From Vesta saturnalis (lineage: Eukaryota > Arthropoda > Insecta > Coleoptera > Lampyridae): 64,000 bases of DNA. The position numbers and the translations under genes were made by a program. Numbering within the stretch: the stretch's first letter is position 1; each line of letters begins with the position of its first letter. Positions 9,422 to 21,548 of the stretch are shown here, piece after piece. A model generated the notes under the pieces. It searched no databases and was not told where the DNA came from. It saw only the letters and a list, made by a program, of their open reading frames with translations. The stretch is from NCBI GenBank assembly GCA_036346205.1, contig JARFJB010001947.1, positions 62,001-126,000 of the forward strand, read 5' to 3'.

Positions 9422-11095
9422 ATGAAGTACAATTCTAACGCAAACAGTAATTTTAAAATAAAATTCTCTGAAAGTTTAAATGAAAAAAGAAAACCATTGA
9501 AAAATTTAGATTGGTTACGTAAAAGAGTTCACTTTGAAAATTTAGTTCAAAACTATACATCTTTCAAGAGAGTCGTGCGAAAACAAATAGAGCATGAAAA
9601 AAAAAACCCTTTTATAACAATAATTGGCAATGCCACAAATAAAAATAAAACATCTTGGGCTTTGGTAAATGATATTAAAGATAAACGTAAAAGCAATACA
9701 ATAAAAGAGATTAATTACAATAACAAAATATTAACAAACTCAACTGAGATAGCTACAGCTTTTGGAGAATATATGTCTAGCGATGTACGTAAAAATTGAT
9801 TAGCCATTTTTGAAACAATATAAGTGTTGAATGCACAACGGACATATTTTCTTTTGAAACTATGTTCTTTAGTCCAGTCACTAGTAACGACGACCTTTCT
9901 GTAATAAAATATTCTCCTAATAAAAAATCAACAGGCCTCCATGGAATTCCTGTATCTGTTATAAAATATTGTGGGCAAATAATTTCGCCTATTCTTGTCC
10001 ATATTATTAACCTGTCAATCACTCAGGGAAAATTTCCAACGTCACTAAAGTTAGCTTCAGTGATCTTATTTTCAAACAGATACATGCATTAATGACTGGT
10101 TTGTGTCTTATTTAGAACATAGAAAGATTGTGGTGCATATTAATGATGCTTATTCAAAAGAATTCGATTCAAATTTGGGAACACCACAAGGCAGTGTTTT
10201 AGGACCACTAATTTTTCTCATCTTGATAAATGACCTGCCAAGGTATATTTCTCAACGAAGGGTCCTATTGTACGCTGATGATACCTGTATACTTCTTTCA
10301 GACTCTTCTAAAGATGTTTTGTTAGATAAAATTAAGATATCTTTTAATGAATTCAATAATTGGTATAACAAAAGCAGATTGATACTGAATACTCAAAAAA
10401 CTACTTGCATTGCACATCGCACTACAACAAAAATTACACTATACGACGGCTTGACTATTAGCAATGCTACAGTGAAGTTCTTTACATCCGCACAATTTCT
10501 GGGTACGTTTTTGTATAATTGTTTCTCCTGGGATGTCCATATTAACTCGGTTTGCAAAAAATTAAGTCAATGCTTCTACTTATTAACAGTGTTAAAATCA
10601 ACATTGGATAAAACAACTCTGCTTAATGTATATTATTCATATGCTGATGCAGCGATTAATTATAACATTGTAGTTTGGCGGTTAGGGCGTAACGTCCAAA
10701 GAGTGTTCACTTTGCAAAAACGAATTCTAAGACTTATTTTTGGTTTAGAACCTCGAACCACGTGTCGGAATACTTTTAAAACTAACAGAATTTTGACTGT
10801 GGCCTCTATTTATATTCTCAGACTGCTGTGCTATATTTACGCAATAAATCAAAATTCTATAAAGGTACTGACATCCAAAAACATGATACGAGACGCAAGA
10901 ATAATCTTGCAGAAATTGAAGTAAACATTTTTAATGTAACAAATCGCCGGTTAATTCAGGAGTTCGCCTTTATAATAAACTGCCAATGAGCTTGATTGGT
11001 TGTAAAAGTGATAGAGATTTCAAGCGAGAGCTAAAGTATCTTCTCAAAAATAACTGTTTTTACACCCTCAATGAATTTGAAATGTTCCTTATGTA
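9422..11095 (+). pseudogene. LINE ORF2 reverse transcriptase and C-terminal domain
   Basis: The part at 9422-9799 is the linker and N-terminal RT region (KNLDWLRKRVHF, TSWALVND). 9862-10092 carries SPNKKSTGLHGIPVSVIKY, the RT fingers region, and 10103-10924 carries GTPQGSVLGPLIFLILINDL and the catalytic YADD. A deletion or frameshift around 10080-10103 removes part of the domain between the conserved LKLA segment and the palm. After 10924 the frame shifts again; the conserved LYNKLP, FKRELKYLL and FYTLNEFEMF segments end at the stop at 11093-11095. The polymerase residues are present in this copy, but the reading frame is not continuous. Confidence 0.85.
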
Positions 11096-11340
11096 AATGT
11101 CTAGTCAAATATTGGTGCTCCACATATTCAATTTATATTAAGGTATGTTGTGTTATTATTATTACTATTTTGTTAGTTTTATGGAGCATCAACTTCTAGG
11201 TTTATTAGCTCCTCTTTTATAAACAGGATTCTCAATTACAGTAAGTTGCCGCCCAACAACGACACTACTTTATGACTGTATAAGAACGGCAAACCACGTA
11301 TCAGTAGTGTACAAAATATAGCCCAACGTAGACCAAAATA

Positions 11341-11505
11341 AATACATACACACGCACACGCACACGCACACGCACAGCACACACAGGCACACGCACTCGC
11401 TCACGCACACGCACACGCACGCACACGCATACGACACGCACACGCACACACACAAACACACGCACGCACGCACGCACGTACGTACGCACGCACGCACGCA
11501 CGCAA

Positions 11506-11592
<87 letters not shown>

Positions 11593-12219
11593 AGACGCAG
11601 ACGCGACGCCGACGCAGACGCACGCAGACGCAGACGACACGGCGCAGACGCCGACCGGACACGACAGACACGGACAGACTACGACGCACGCAGCACGCAC
11701 GCAGACACGACAGACACAGACACGAGACACGAACACAGACACAGACACAGACACGACACGACACGAACGCGACAGACACAGACACGACACAGCGCGACGC
11801 GAACACGACACGACACAGACACAGAAAGACACGACACGACACAGACACGACACGACAACAGACACGACACAGACACAGACACAGACACGACACGACACGA
11901 CACGACACAGACACAGACACAGACACAGACACAGACACAGACACAGCACGACACGACACAGACACAGACACGGACACAGACACAGACACAGAACAGACAC
12001 AGACACAGACACAGACACAGACACAGACACAGACACAGACACAGACACAGACACAGACACAGACACAGACACAGACACAGACACAGACACAGACACAGAC
12101 ACAGACACAGACACAGACACAGACACAGACACAGACACAGACACAGACACAGACACAGACACAGACACAGACACAGACACAGACACAGACACAGACACAG
12201 ACACAGACACAGACACACA

Positions 12220-12287
<68 letters not shown>
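11341..12287. repeat. About 950 bp of mixed simple repeats
   Basis: Left to right: (CACACG)n and ACGC-type repeats, (CAGACG)n from about 11510 to 11600, a mixed CAGACACGACA block, a long (CACAGA)n from about 12000 to 12213, then (CA)n to about 12287. The long Cys/Val and Ser/Val frames through it are artefacts. It abuts the 3' end of the minus-strand I-like LINE and may have grown from that element's repeat tail. Confidence 0.95.
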
Positions 12288-12288
<1 letters not shown>

Positions 12289-12355
12289 CCATACACGTAA
12301 TGTGTTAGTAGCTAGGCAGATTGAAACACAAACATATAATAAAAAAAACATCCTA

Positions 12356-15300
12356 TTATGATTTCCAATATAAGTTCATTCTTTTCAAGAACTGAATTAC
12401 TTGCCGTATTTGTGAAGGTTGGTAGGTAAAGACTTCTCGCATGTTGTCAGCCATCCGGCACTCTGACCCATAATATCTATGGCGTGGGCAATCTACTGGT
12501 ATGTGGCGCAGAGTAAGTCGCGAGCATAGTGGTGGTTCTTCGTCTGTCAGTAAATGGGAGTTATCCGTGTATGTCTTATGCGCATCCTAGTCATCACAAC
12601 CTGGTTCCTTCTGGTTAATTCAGCTGGCACTCTCCAATTGATCACAGAATCTTTCACTCTTCGAAGGTAATTATCATCGATTGGATGCCATATTTGCTGC
12701 AAACGGTGTCGAAGAAGTGATGACGTGGCAGCGCGAACATCGTCCACCCTAACGAAGCTAACATCTTCCGACATATATAAGGCTGCTTCACGTGCGGCCC
12801 TATCGGACTTTTCATTTTCGTCAATTCCTATGTGACTTGGAATCCAGGCGAAGAAGACATTCCTAACTTGTATATTGCAATTGAGTTCGAGTATAGCGAC
12901 ATAGAGAGGATCACGAGAAAATGGATTGGATATTACGCGGAGGCTGCTAAGAGAATCACTACAAACTAAAGAATCCCCGGAGCTATTTGACATTCTGATA
13001 TATAGTAGAGACCGCCACATACCATAAAGCTCAGCCGTGTACACACTCGCTTGTTGATTCAGAGACCATTCATGTCCCACTCTCTCAGATGTAACCATAA
13101 TACTACCCACTCCACTATTTACCTTAGAGCCGTCTGTGTACAAAACGTCCACTCCTGTGTATTCTCCTAATAGCTCATAAAATTTCATCCTCACCATGGC
13201 AGGATTCATATCAGACCACCGTCTCATTTTGAAATTTGGAATGATTCGAGTAAGATTCCAGGGGGGAATCTCATGGGGTGTGACGGGATAAACTAGTGGA
13301 ATTACATATTCTTCCGAGTTCATATGCTCTCTGGTACGTATAACCATTGGTCTTGTAGCAGATGGTCTACTACACCATTTTATCAGATTTGTAAACATTA
13401 TGGTGGAATAATTAGGATAAAGTGGTTGAGCACGGATGGCTGAAATGTACAACATAAAACGGTCATGACGTAGGTATAGCGGAGGAATACCAGAATCAAC
13501 GTACATACTAGACATAGGACTCGTACGAAAGCACCCCGTGGCGTAACGTATCCCCACATACTAAATCAAATCTAATTTTTTAAGTAAGCTTTTTCTTGCG
13601 GATGAGTAGACTACACAGTCGTAGTCGAGATTCGATAATAAGAGCAACTTATAGAACATCAGTAATGTTTCTCTATGTGCACCACACTTCAAACCGGATA
13701 AACACTTCATAACATTCGGCACTTGTCGACATCTATCAACGAGATATTTATGTGGGCAAATCAAGATGGTCTGCTGTTAAAGGTCAGTCCAATAAACTTT
13801 ACTTGAGGTCGACAATCGATAGCTTGACCATACACTGTGATACATGGGTCCCTATGTGGTCTACGTAAGCGACAAAAATGGACGCACACTGTTTTTTCTC
13901 TGGAAAAACGGAAACCTCTTGACAAGCCGCATTGTGAATTAGTATCCACAGCGTTTTGGAGATCCCTAACTATTATGGGAATGGTGGGCCAAGCAACATA
14001 AAGGGCTAAGTCGTACACACAGAGACATCGGCTGACTCGTGGATTCACCGCCCTCGCCAATTCGTTCGCTGCTATGGCTAAAAGTGTGACGCTCAGAACT
14101 GAGCCCTGAGTTATAATTCTCAAGTACATGAGTTTTTGAACGAGAATTTCCCACGCGTACTCAAAACTCAAAGACCTGACAAATTTAGCCATCCTGCCGC
14201 GATATCCCCATTGGTATAGATTGTCCAAACCTCCATAATGCCTGACCATGTCGTAGGCCCTTTCTAAATCATAGAAAACTGCCACCAAGTGCTGTCTGTC
14301 GAAAAAGGCATTCTGAATGGCATCTTCTAATGCCACCAGGTGGTCGGTTGTAGAACGACCACTGCGAAAACCACACTGGTAGCTCGCTAGATTGTCATAT
14401 TTCTCTAGATCCCACACAAGACGTGTATTGATCATGCTCTCCAGGAGCTTACTAAGGCACGATGTCAAGCTTATGGAGTGATAGCTTGAAACCTGACTAG
14501 GATCCTTACCGTCCTTTAGTAAAGGTACAATAACCGCTTTTCTCCAGCTCTGAAGGTAGCAACCTTCAGTCCAGATCACACTTTATATATTCAGGAGGTT
14601 TTCCTTAACTGAAGATGTGACTTGTTCGATAAAACCGTAGGAGATCCTATCCAAACTCGTAGCTCTTTTACCTTTCCTACGAATCTTTTCTTTAAGCTCC
14701 ATCATGGTAAAATCCACGTTCTACGGAAGATCTTCTTCTGTCGAGAAGTCCAAAGAGATCTCCCGTTCATTTTTGTGTTGAAGGAAAGCCTGATGATAGT
14801 TACTAGATGAGCTGGTCATTTGGAAGTGCATAGCAAAAACTTCCGCAATATCATACGCGTTTTCTAGCATTAGGCCACCAACATTAACTCGCGCTAAATG
14901 TGATGGTATGCCCCTTCCAGAGATTGCTCTTACCCTGCGTCACACATCTGAGACGGGTGTTTTCGGGTCTATCTCGGAAATATATTGTTTCTATGAAGAG
15001 CGCTTGGCTTCGAGCACAGCTCTACGGGCAATTGCTCTTTGTCTCTTGAAACCAATGAGATTTTATGTTACTGGGTGGCGTTTGAATTTATTAAATGCTT
15101 TCTTTTTCTTCTCTATGAGCGTCTTAATCTCATCACTCCACCAAGCTACCGAAACCCTAACTTTTCCTCCTTGGGTCATCAGAATGCTGGCCTCTGCTGC
15201 TCTTATCAACGTGTCCGTAAACTTATGAACATCATTTTCTATTTCAGTACTAAGATGGGAGATTTGAAGGTTATCTCAAAATCCCTTTTTAGCGACTATC

Positions 15301-15997
15301 TGTTAGACATAACATTGTTTAGTCTTTCACAACCTATTTTAATAGTTATTGGTATGTGATCACTATCATTTGGATGGCTAACTGTACCCCAAAGACTACG
15401 GAGAGCAATTGGTGCGGAACATATGCCTATATTGATGGCGCAAAACGTATTGGATCTTGTGTTTACGTACGTTGGAGAGTCAGTACTCAGTAGGACAAGA
15501 TCAGTATTGTTATCCAAAAGGCTTTCTATTTAGTTACCCCTCGCATTAGTTTCCCTTAAACCCCATAGCTGACTGTGAGCATTGAAGTCGCCCACTAGCA
15601 ATAAAGGTCTCGGTAATTGATGTAGTAGGGCCGATAAACCATTCATTTCCACGTCTGAATGTGATAAGTACACATTGCACACAGTCAACTCCATGGGAGT
15701 TTGCAGCTTGACTGCAACTGTCTGCACATTCGTTGTCAAATGTAATCTGACGAACACCAGATCTTCACGGACCATGATCATAACCCCCCCTCTAGCTCGT
15801 GCCACAGGAACAGTATCGCGCCCATAGGCTCTATAGTTCTTCCTACAGTGTGGTTGATCTGGCTTTAGATGTGTTTTCTGCAGACGTAGACAAGCGGGAG
15901 AAAAATATTTTAGCAGTAACTTTATGTTGTCTGAGTGCAATACTACACCGTTACAGTTCCATTGGACAATGGTTTCTAAATTGTCTATATTAGCCAT
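12356..15997 (-). pseudogene. I-like LINE ORF2: endonuclease, RT, RNase H
   Basis: I place the start at the Met at 15997, followed by IVQWNCNG, the usual opening of this endonuclease. VGDFNAHSQLWG lies near 15590 and SDHIPI near 15365, completing the endonuclease. The RT runs about 15230-13560, with RVSVAWW, SCLSKLLESM, FRSGRSTTDHL and VFYDLERAYD. The catalytic YxDD reads CVYDLALYV, so the second aspartate context is altered or shifted. RNase H at about 13170-12790 keeps YTDGSK, TAEL, CSDS and WIPSHIGI...EKSD. After a frameshift near 12550 the C-terminal zinc-type segment (RHIPVDCPRHR) leads to the stop at 12356. At least four frame breaks are present. Confidence 0.9.
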
Positions 15998-16281
15998 TCT
16001 TTTAAAAATAAATCTTTGAAAAAATTGGACAACACATTCATTATTGCTATTAATAAATAACATATATAAATAACAATGAACTGTGTATATAGGGTCATCA
16101 CCAATACTAAATAATATGTAAAATAAATAACGAACGAACGAACAAATAATGTAGATATCACAGATAAATATCAAAGGTTGATGTAACTATCACAGTTAAA
16201 TATGGACAAGTATAATTATATGGTAAATATAATAAACAAACATCAACATATTTAAGACAAACGAAACACTAATGTCACAGA

Positions 16282-17571
16282 CTATTTATCACAGGATAAT
16301 TCAGTTGACGGGGTTCTCTCCCCTGCAACTGAATTACCACTATCAGATTCTTTTTTAGACTTTGACCTAAGTTTCCTTAATCGCCATTTAGGCCAACCCT
16401 TTGGCCGCTTTTGAGTTTTGTTTATGTTTTTAAAAGTGGACTTTCCACCAGTAGATTGTACGTCGCCAGTGGGGGTAGCTGGACAAAGTTGACGTTTTAA
16501 GCTGGAGGATTCAACTACTTCCATTTCATCCGCTGACGACCTATCCTGTTCGGTTACCGTTACCGATGATACCGAAGGTTTCGATGGTGGTTGCGGTGGT
16601 AAAAAAGAATCTGGAGTTTGGACAAATTTGTTTTGGTCTTTATATGTGTCTTGGGTTGGTGTTTTTAATACCGTTTTCAAACATCTTCTCCATGGCAGGT
16701 AAAAGCGTACTTATAACTTCATTGACTCTGTCTGTATTTGACTTTACCGCTACATTTGCATACGACTTACTGGACAAAACAGGAGATAATTTCAGTGCTT
16801 CGTTAGCCTCAAAATACGATAGCTTTTTCGTAGTCTTTATCTCTTGGATAGCCAACTCTTTAAATTTAAACCCCTCTCCCCAGTTAATGCAGGTTATATT
16901 AATGCCTTCACCATTATGGACCTGGTGTCCACATACGCATCTAGATTTATTTCTGCAGTTTGCGGCAGCGTCCAAACCTTGAGCATTTCATGCATCTCAA
17001 GGGGGTCGGTATATACATTATAACTGGTAGAATGTAAATTCCTCCCGTTATCCTTTGAGTTAAAGTTGGTGTGTTAAACGTAAGGATATGGTTTGTGTTA
17101 TCAACCATAATACCGCTTCATTTGCTCTGGATCCTACGAACGTCTATAACTTTTTCTAGTATTTCAGTAACTGTACAATTGAAGAAATCTCTCCAAAACC
17201 TCTGCTGTTATTTAACGAATCGTGAGAAGTAATTTCTACGTTCATGTCATAGAGTCGAGTAGTACTTAATAATCTCCGAGATTGTAAGTTGCTTATTATC
17301 TCTATTAACAAACCGTCTCTAATTTTTTCGACAGACTTTGTTTGTCCAGCTATTCCTAATATACTTTTCTCTATAAAAAAGGGGATACTTTGCTAAAGTC
17401 TCCTTCTAGGCTTTTAACGAGAAGGAACCGGGGTAGATTCTCCTTTTCCTTGCTCGTAAGGTTGGATTTATTACGCGACTCCCTCGCGTCTGGTTGAGTG
17501 ACCAGAACCTCTATAGTTCTAATTTTTCTACTCATCAACACCCCGCGACCAGGGAACAAGTAAAAGTCCAC
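16282..17571 (-). pseudogene. I-like LINE ORF1 (nucleic-acid-binding)
   Basis: The reading starts near the Met at 17571 or the internal Met at 17535 (MSRKIRTIEV). The N-terminal region has PRFLLVKSLEGDF...SPFLIEK, a signature of I-element ORF1. Around 16990-16870 a Cys/His segment (NCRNKSRCVCGHQVH...C) corresponds to the zinc knuckles. The tail is rich in Pro, Ser and Lys (RPKGWPKWRLRKLRSKSKK) and ends at 16282. Frame breaks occur near 17370, 17000 and 16660. ORF1 proteins of this group bind the element RNA in a cytoplasmic RNP. A 125-bp piece of this ORF is duplicated at 18118-18243. Confidence 0.85.
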
Positions 17572-17639
17572 TACTGCAGTAGTCCCTTACCGTAGCAAGG
17601 CAAAAATTATTATTATTATTATAGTAATAGTATTCTAAT

Positions 17640-18058
17640 AAGGAGCCCTAGTATCGTAAGGCAGGTGTAGGTAGCGTAAGGTAAGACTAAAAATTTAATA
17701 TGAATGAAAATGATTAAACCGTATTATTGATATATTATAAAAGCATATGGCTTTGATATATCTTTTTTTAATTATCATCTGTTTACGTCTACTTCTGTCT
17801 ATCTAAGTTGAAGCTTATGTCATTCTGACAAGGATAACTGTTTTTGATTTACAGTGTGATTTTATATTTTGAATGAGTTTATTATAAAAGTTTATTATGA
17901 AGCGATTGCATAATTATCCTAAAAATGTTATTAAAATCATTACAGGTAGCGTAAGGTAAGACTAAAAATTAAATATGAATGAAAATGATTAAACCGTATT
18001 ATTGATATCTTATAGAAGCAAGTGAGCTTGGAATTTTAAGTTGAGATGCGTTTATGTC

Positions 18059-18060
<2 letters not shown>
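17640..18060. repeat. AT-rich repeat family R17, two direct copies
   Basis: GTAGCGTAAGGTAAGACTAA followed by ATGAATGAAAATGATTAAACC occurs at about 17670 and again at 17946, giving two tandem units of about 275 bp. Between them lie GACAAGGATAACTGTTTTTG and GAAGCGATTGCATAATTATCC. The same unit occurs inverted at 22310-22650 and, more diverged, at 18490-18780. No coding sequence. Confidence 0.85.

Positions 18061-18061
<1 letters not shown>

Positions 18062-18117
<56 letters not shown>
18062..18117. repeat. (TA)n microsatellite
   Basis: Uninterrupted TA tract of about 56 bp between repeat family R17 and the captured LINE ORF1 fragment. Confidence 0.95.
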
Positions 18118-18119
<2 letters not shown>

Positions 18120-18243
18120 TAAAGACTACGAAAAACTATCGTATTTTGAGGCTAACGAAGCACTGAAATTATCTCCTGTTTTGTCCAGTAAGTCGTATGC
18201 AAATGTAGCGGTAAAGTCAAATACAGACAGAGTCAATGAATAG
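18118..18243 (+). pseudogene. Captured fragment of I-like LINE ORF1
   Basis: This is almost identical to the reverse complement of 16720-16845; one base is missing in GAAAAACTATCG against GAAAAAGCTATCG. It encodes YFEANEALKLSPVLSSKSYA in the plus direction, opposite to the source element 1.3 kb away, and stops at TAG just after the homologous part. It starts exactly at the end of the TA array. Confidence 0.9.
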
Positions 18244-18249
18244 ACCCAG

Positions 18250-18475
18250 ACACTTGTTCCTTCACATGTCGTACAAGTTAGAAATAGGGCCCCTTATTAT
18301 TATAATACTATTTCCAGGCAAGGAAGCCACGACAAGAGGGCGCAGACCCTAACAAAAGCTCCTATACATGTCTCACAAGTTAGCATTAGGGCTTCCTTAT
18401 TAAACTGCTATTTACCGTTAAGACGCCTACGACAAGGGGTAAAGGCCCGAGAACAGGTTCCTATGCGAAGGCTGA
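18250..18475. repeat. Dimer of an approximately 105-bp GC-richer unit
   Basis: Two copies in tandem share CACATGTC-TACAAGTTAG (first) and TACATGTCTCACAAGTTAGC (second), then AGGGC-CCTTATTA, a CTATTT block, ACGACAAG.GG and AGACCC/AGGCCC. Composition differs from the AT-rich flanks. The dimer architecture resembles a SINE or a small satellite, but no tRNA A/B box pair was recognised. Confidence 0.5.
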
Positions 18476-18489
18476 CCTCAAGGTAAAAT

Positions 18490-18790
18490 AATTATGTTGT
18501 CTTTGTTGTTGCTTAATTACACATTTATTTTGAAGTAATTTTTGCATGTATAATGCTGAAGGTAGGCTTCAAAGTGAAATAGTTAGATATAAATAAATAC
18601 GTGTTAACCTAAAACAAAATTCCAAGGACGACACTTCTATAAGGTATTAATAATACAGTTTAACCATTTTCATTCATATTTAAGTAATCAATTAATTTTT
18701 AGGCTTAACTTGTGTTATATTAATAGACATAAATAAATATATGTTAACTTACAAATTCCAAGGTCAACCGCATCTCTAAAATAACAATAA
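18490..18790. repeat. Diverged inverted copies of repeat family R17
   Basis: Two successive copies of GACATAAATAAATA.GTTAAC followed by AAATTCCAAGG and TTCATATTTAA correspond to the 22340-22440 orientation, with more substitutions. They suggest an older layer of the same family. Confidence 0.55.
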
Positions 18791-19132
18791 TACAGGGTCA
18801 TTTCAAAATTTCACACACTCAAGGCACGAATTCTTCGTTTTATGTTGAAGGTAACTTTTATACAATCACAAGGTCGTTATTCAGATATTGAAAAAATTTC
18901 AGCTAATACATTCAACCTTATGAATTTTTTGTTGCTACAGATATACCTTACGCTATCTGCAATAATTTGAATAACATTTGGTGCCACGGTAGTATGAGTT
19001 CTACCTTCATAACTCTACTGTAGTGTGCGCTCTACCCCCATATTTTAGTGCAGTGCGCTCTACCAGCAATATTTTAGTATATGTTTTGAAAAAAAAGAAA
19101 TAAAAAGACAATCCAATGTTTAATGATAATTT

Positions 19133-20035
19133 TTAATTATGAAATGCACATTGCATTACAATTATTACGTCAGGTTCGTTTTGCCGTAATTTATTCCAAG
19201 AAAAATAGTCTAAGTGTGACTGTAAATGATGCGATGGTGCGCCTCTCATCTTTTTTAAAATATGCATTTTCATATCAAGCCATAATCTTTCTATATGTTG
19301 GGTGTTAGCCAGAGTGTTTGGGTCTACATAATTCACTTGATGGTTCACGGTGTGATGAATAAAACCCCTTTGATTTAAAATGTTATATGCGGGCCATTCG
19401 TCCGAATGTATCGTCGATCCAGGTTGTACTTCTATTGTAATAATTGGTAGCAATGTTGCTCGATCTCGCCGAAATACAAAAAAATACCGCGCTTCGGTTT
19501 TGGTAGCCAAACCAAACACCCATTTTCCATCAACTCTTGCTCCATGATTTTGATTATTCTGTCTCTCTACGCTCTATCACCTTATAACATTCGCCTTCGG
19601 TGGTATTTTCTTCTACCAGAAAAATATGCTTCTCTATCTGGATCGGGCCATCTGGCGTACCAATTAGCGGTCCTCGTCGGTTTACTGATAGAATCTCGGT
19701 GTACACTTCGCGACACATATTGTACCAATCATTTATCGCGTGTTCTGTCCTGCCAGTCAAAATAGAGCCGGTTGTGAAAGGCACTTCTATAATAAACATA
19801 TAGGCCAATTCTAAGATTTGACACAATGTCTATTATTTAAACTTGTGTAATAGAAAAATTCGCTTCCTACTCGGATGCTTCTTCTCGTTTGACATCCTTT
19901 TCTCGGGCAGCGAAACACTGGCGTAGCTTCCCCATTTCTTAATTTCCTTGTCTTCCGTTGCATTACAGGACCACATTTGTGACAAGGTTTGTTTTGAACA
20001 TCTTCATTTAAAAGATGATGTTGCAGAAAATTCAC
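19133..20035 (-). pseudogene. Merlin (ISXO2-type) transposase
   Basis: The N-terminal part (20035-19811) has a zinc-ribbon-like CHKCG and RCPRKGCQTRRSIR, typical of ISXO2/IS1595-related Merlin transposases. The middle (19826-19554) has INDWYNMCREV and RRGPLIG. Around 19640-19600 the catalytic first-Asp region reads correctly only after a one-base shift (SGRRKYHRR in the alternative frame). The C-terminal part (19519-19133) has WVFGL, SDEWPAYNIL and ANTQHIERLWLDMK, which contain the second Asp and the last catalytic acidic residue. Terminal inverted repeats and the expected 8-9 bp duplication were not located. Confidence 0.85.
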
Positions 20036-20176
20036 GGCACTTTCTTCTGAATTTGCAACTGTAGCGTAAAACTATTTTAACAACATTTTAGAACTTAAAA
20101 GCACAGATCTTAAAGAACTAACTTAATATTCCTATTACACGTATACGTATATATATATATATATATACATATATAT

Positions 20177-20457
20177 AGCCTGTCCGGTAGAACTGAACGG
20201 GTATCGGATTAACAAGGAGGATTGTCAATATATGGTTCTATTGTGCTTGAAACCGCCTTAATGCTTTGCTGTCTCGTACTTATTGTACGTGACAAAGAAA
20301 GATGGATATATTATGAATAATGCCTCTATTTCTGCCGAACAAAAGCGTTTGCAACTTTCACACATAATGACAAGGCAATAAGAATCAGATGCAGGTAGAA
20401 TAGAAATTCAATAGGTATAATAAAATGCCAGTGGTTCTCAACACTGCTTTAACATTA
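20177..20457 (+). repeat. Left terminal inverted repeat of DDE transposon
   Basis: 281 bp, starting AGCCTGTCCGG and ending at AACATTA. It matches the reverse complement of 21743-22023 over its full length. Confidence 0.9.
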
Positions 20458-20776
20458 CATTTAAAATTTATGGAAGAATGCAAGTTTTTATAATAAACAT
20501 TTATAAAAGCCATTCATAATAATGAATATTCGATTAAGTATAGGTATTTCAATTTACATTTAGAAAGTTCATTGTATACCTAAGTATGGTAATGACGTTT
20601 TAGTGTACTCAATTACAAAAGAATCCAAATAAATATGCAATACTGTAACAATAAGTAATTAATAATAGATTATTATACCATTTAGTAGGTACATATAGGT
20701 ATAAATAAAACAACTGCAATATCTATATTATCATTATTCTTTGAGTAAGCGTTTATATAAACTAACCATTAATATA

Positions 20777-21548
20777 ATGCCGAAAAAGTTGAGTAAAGAA
20801 ATTCGCGAATTAGTTTTAAATACAGTCGATTATTTTAAAGAAGAAAAGAAAATGGTGGTCCACTATTATCTACATTTTCTGTTCAACAAAGAACAACAAA
20901 CGCGTTAAAACTTTCGGTTTCGACGGTGGGAAAATCTGTGCTTTAAAAAAATGGCGGCGAGTTGGAACCTCCAGTGAAAAAACAGCGTGTCAAACTTTGC
21001 ACTACAGATTTTCCAGAAAATGGAAAACAAACAATTCGTGCATTAATATACGAGATGTACGCGAAGAAGGAACACGTAACGTTAAATTCATTATTAAACT
21101 TCTTAAAATTGAGAACCGCGTATGAAATAGGAAAAACCAGTTTGGCTCTAGTGTTAAAAAATATGGGCTTTAAATTCCAAAAAACCAACAATAGACGCGG
21201 TTTGTGTGAACAAAGCCACATTGTCGCCAAAAGAAACGTTTTTCTGAGAAAGTTGAGTTGGTATGGGGCATTACTAAGAACAAATACGACAAAAGTATCG
21301 TTGCGACATCCGGAAAAGACGAAGATGTTCTTAATACGTGGAACGACGCATTAAAAACAGTTAGTGCGGAAATATGGCAAAAATGTATTGATCATACGGA
21401 TAAAATAATTAAAGATACTTTTGTTAATGAAGAGATTGTGGATGAAGTAAGACCTCTTATTTTCACAGTTAACACTGAAGAAAGTGATGACGATGATCTT
21501 TTCCAAGATTTGGATGACTCAGGAAGTGATGAATCTGAAGCCGAATGA
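20777..21548 (+). pseudogene. DDE transposase remnant lacking the catalytic core
   Basis: Starts at the ATG at 20777 (MPKKLSKEIRELVLNTVDYF), a helix-turn-helix N-terminus common in insect IS630/Tc1-related transposases. A frameshift near 20860 and stops near 20945 follow. The frame at 20962-21250 carries HVTLNSLLNFLKLRTAYEIG and NMGFKFQKTNNRR, the second DNA-binding helix region ending at VFLRKLSW. From 21258 the reading jumps to NTWNDALKTVSAEIWQKCIDH and an acidic tail ending in SDESEAE, the C-terminus. The roughly 200-residue DDE domain expected between them is absent. Confidence 0.75.

Larger units (their letters stand above)
7548..11095 (+). mobile_element. Decayed non-LTR retrotransposon (CR1/Jockey-group)
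   Basis: Three blocks lie in the correct order on the plus strand: an ORF1 with a PHD-like zinc finger, an apurinic-type endonuclease, and a reverse transcriptase with the YADD catalytic box and a typical C-terminal module. Stops and frameshifts interrupt each. After the RT there is a short TTATTATTATT stretch near 11150 and no poly-A. The PHD-like ORF1 and the C-terminal LYNKLP / FKRELK signature favour the CR1/Jockey group. The exact clade needs a phylogeny. Confidence 0.85.
12356..17571 (-). mobile_element. Nearly full-length I-like LINE with RNase H
   Basis: Minus-strand element with ORF1 (nucleic-acid-binding, zinc-knuckle type) followed by ORF2 encoding endonuclease, reverse transcriptase and RNase H. 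That order places it in the I superfamily (I, Jockey-like with RNase H, R1/LOA relatives). Length from the ORF1 start to the ORF2 stop is about 5.2 kb, close to a complete element. The 3' UTR is short, about 60 bp, before the simple-repeat block. Confidence 0.9.

Noticed and set aside
11270..12351. 340- and 316-residue repetitive frames
   Set aside because: Pure translation of CACACG, CAGACG and CACAGA repeats; several phases are open at once.
14622..15359. Plus-strand frames within the I-like LINE
   Set aside because: Antisense to recognisable reverse transcriptase and endonuclease sequence.
18250..18475. tRNA-derived SINE
   Set aside because: No convincing A-box and B-box pair and no poly-A tail; kept as an unclassified dimer.
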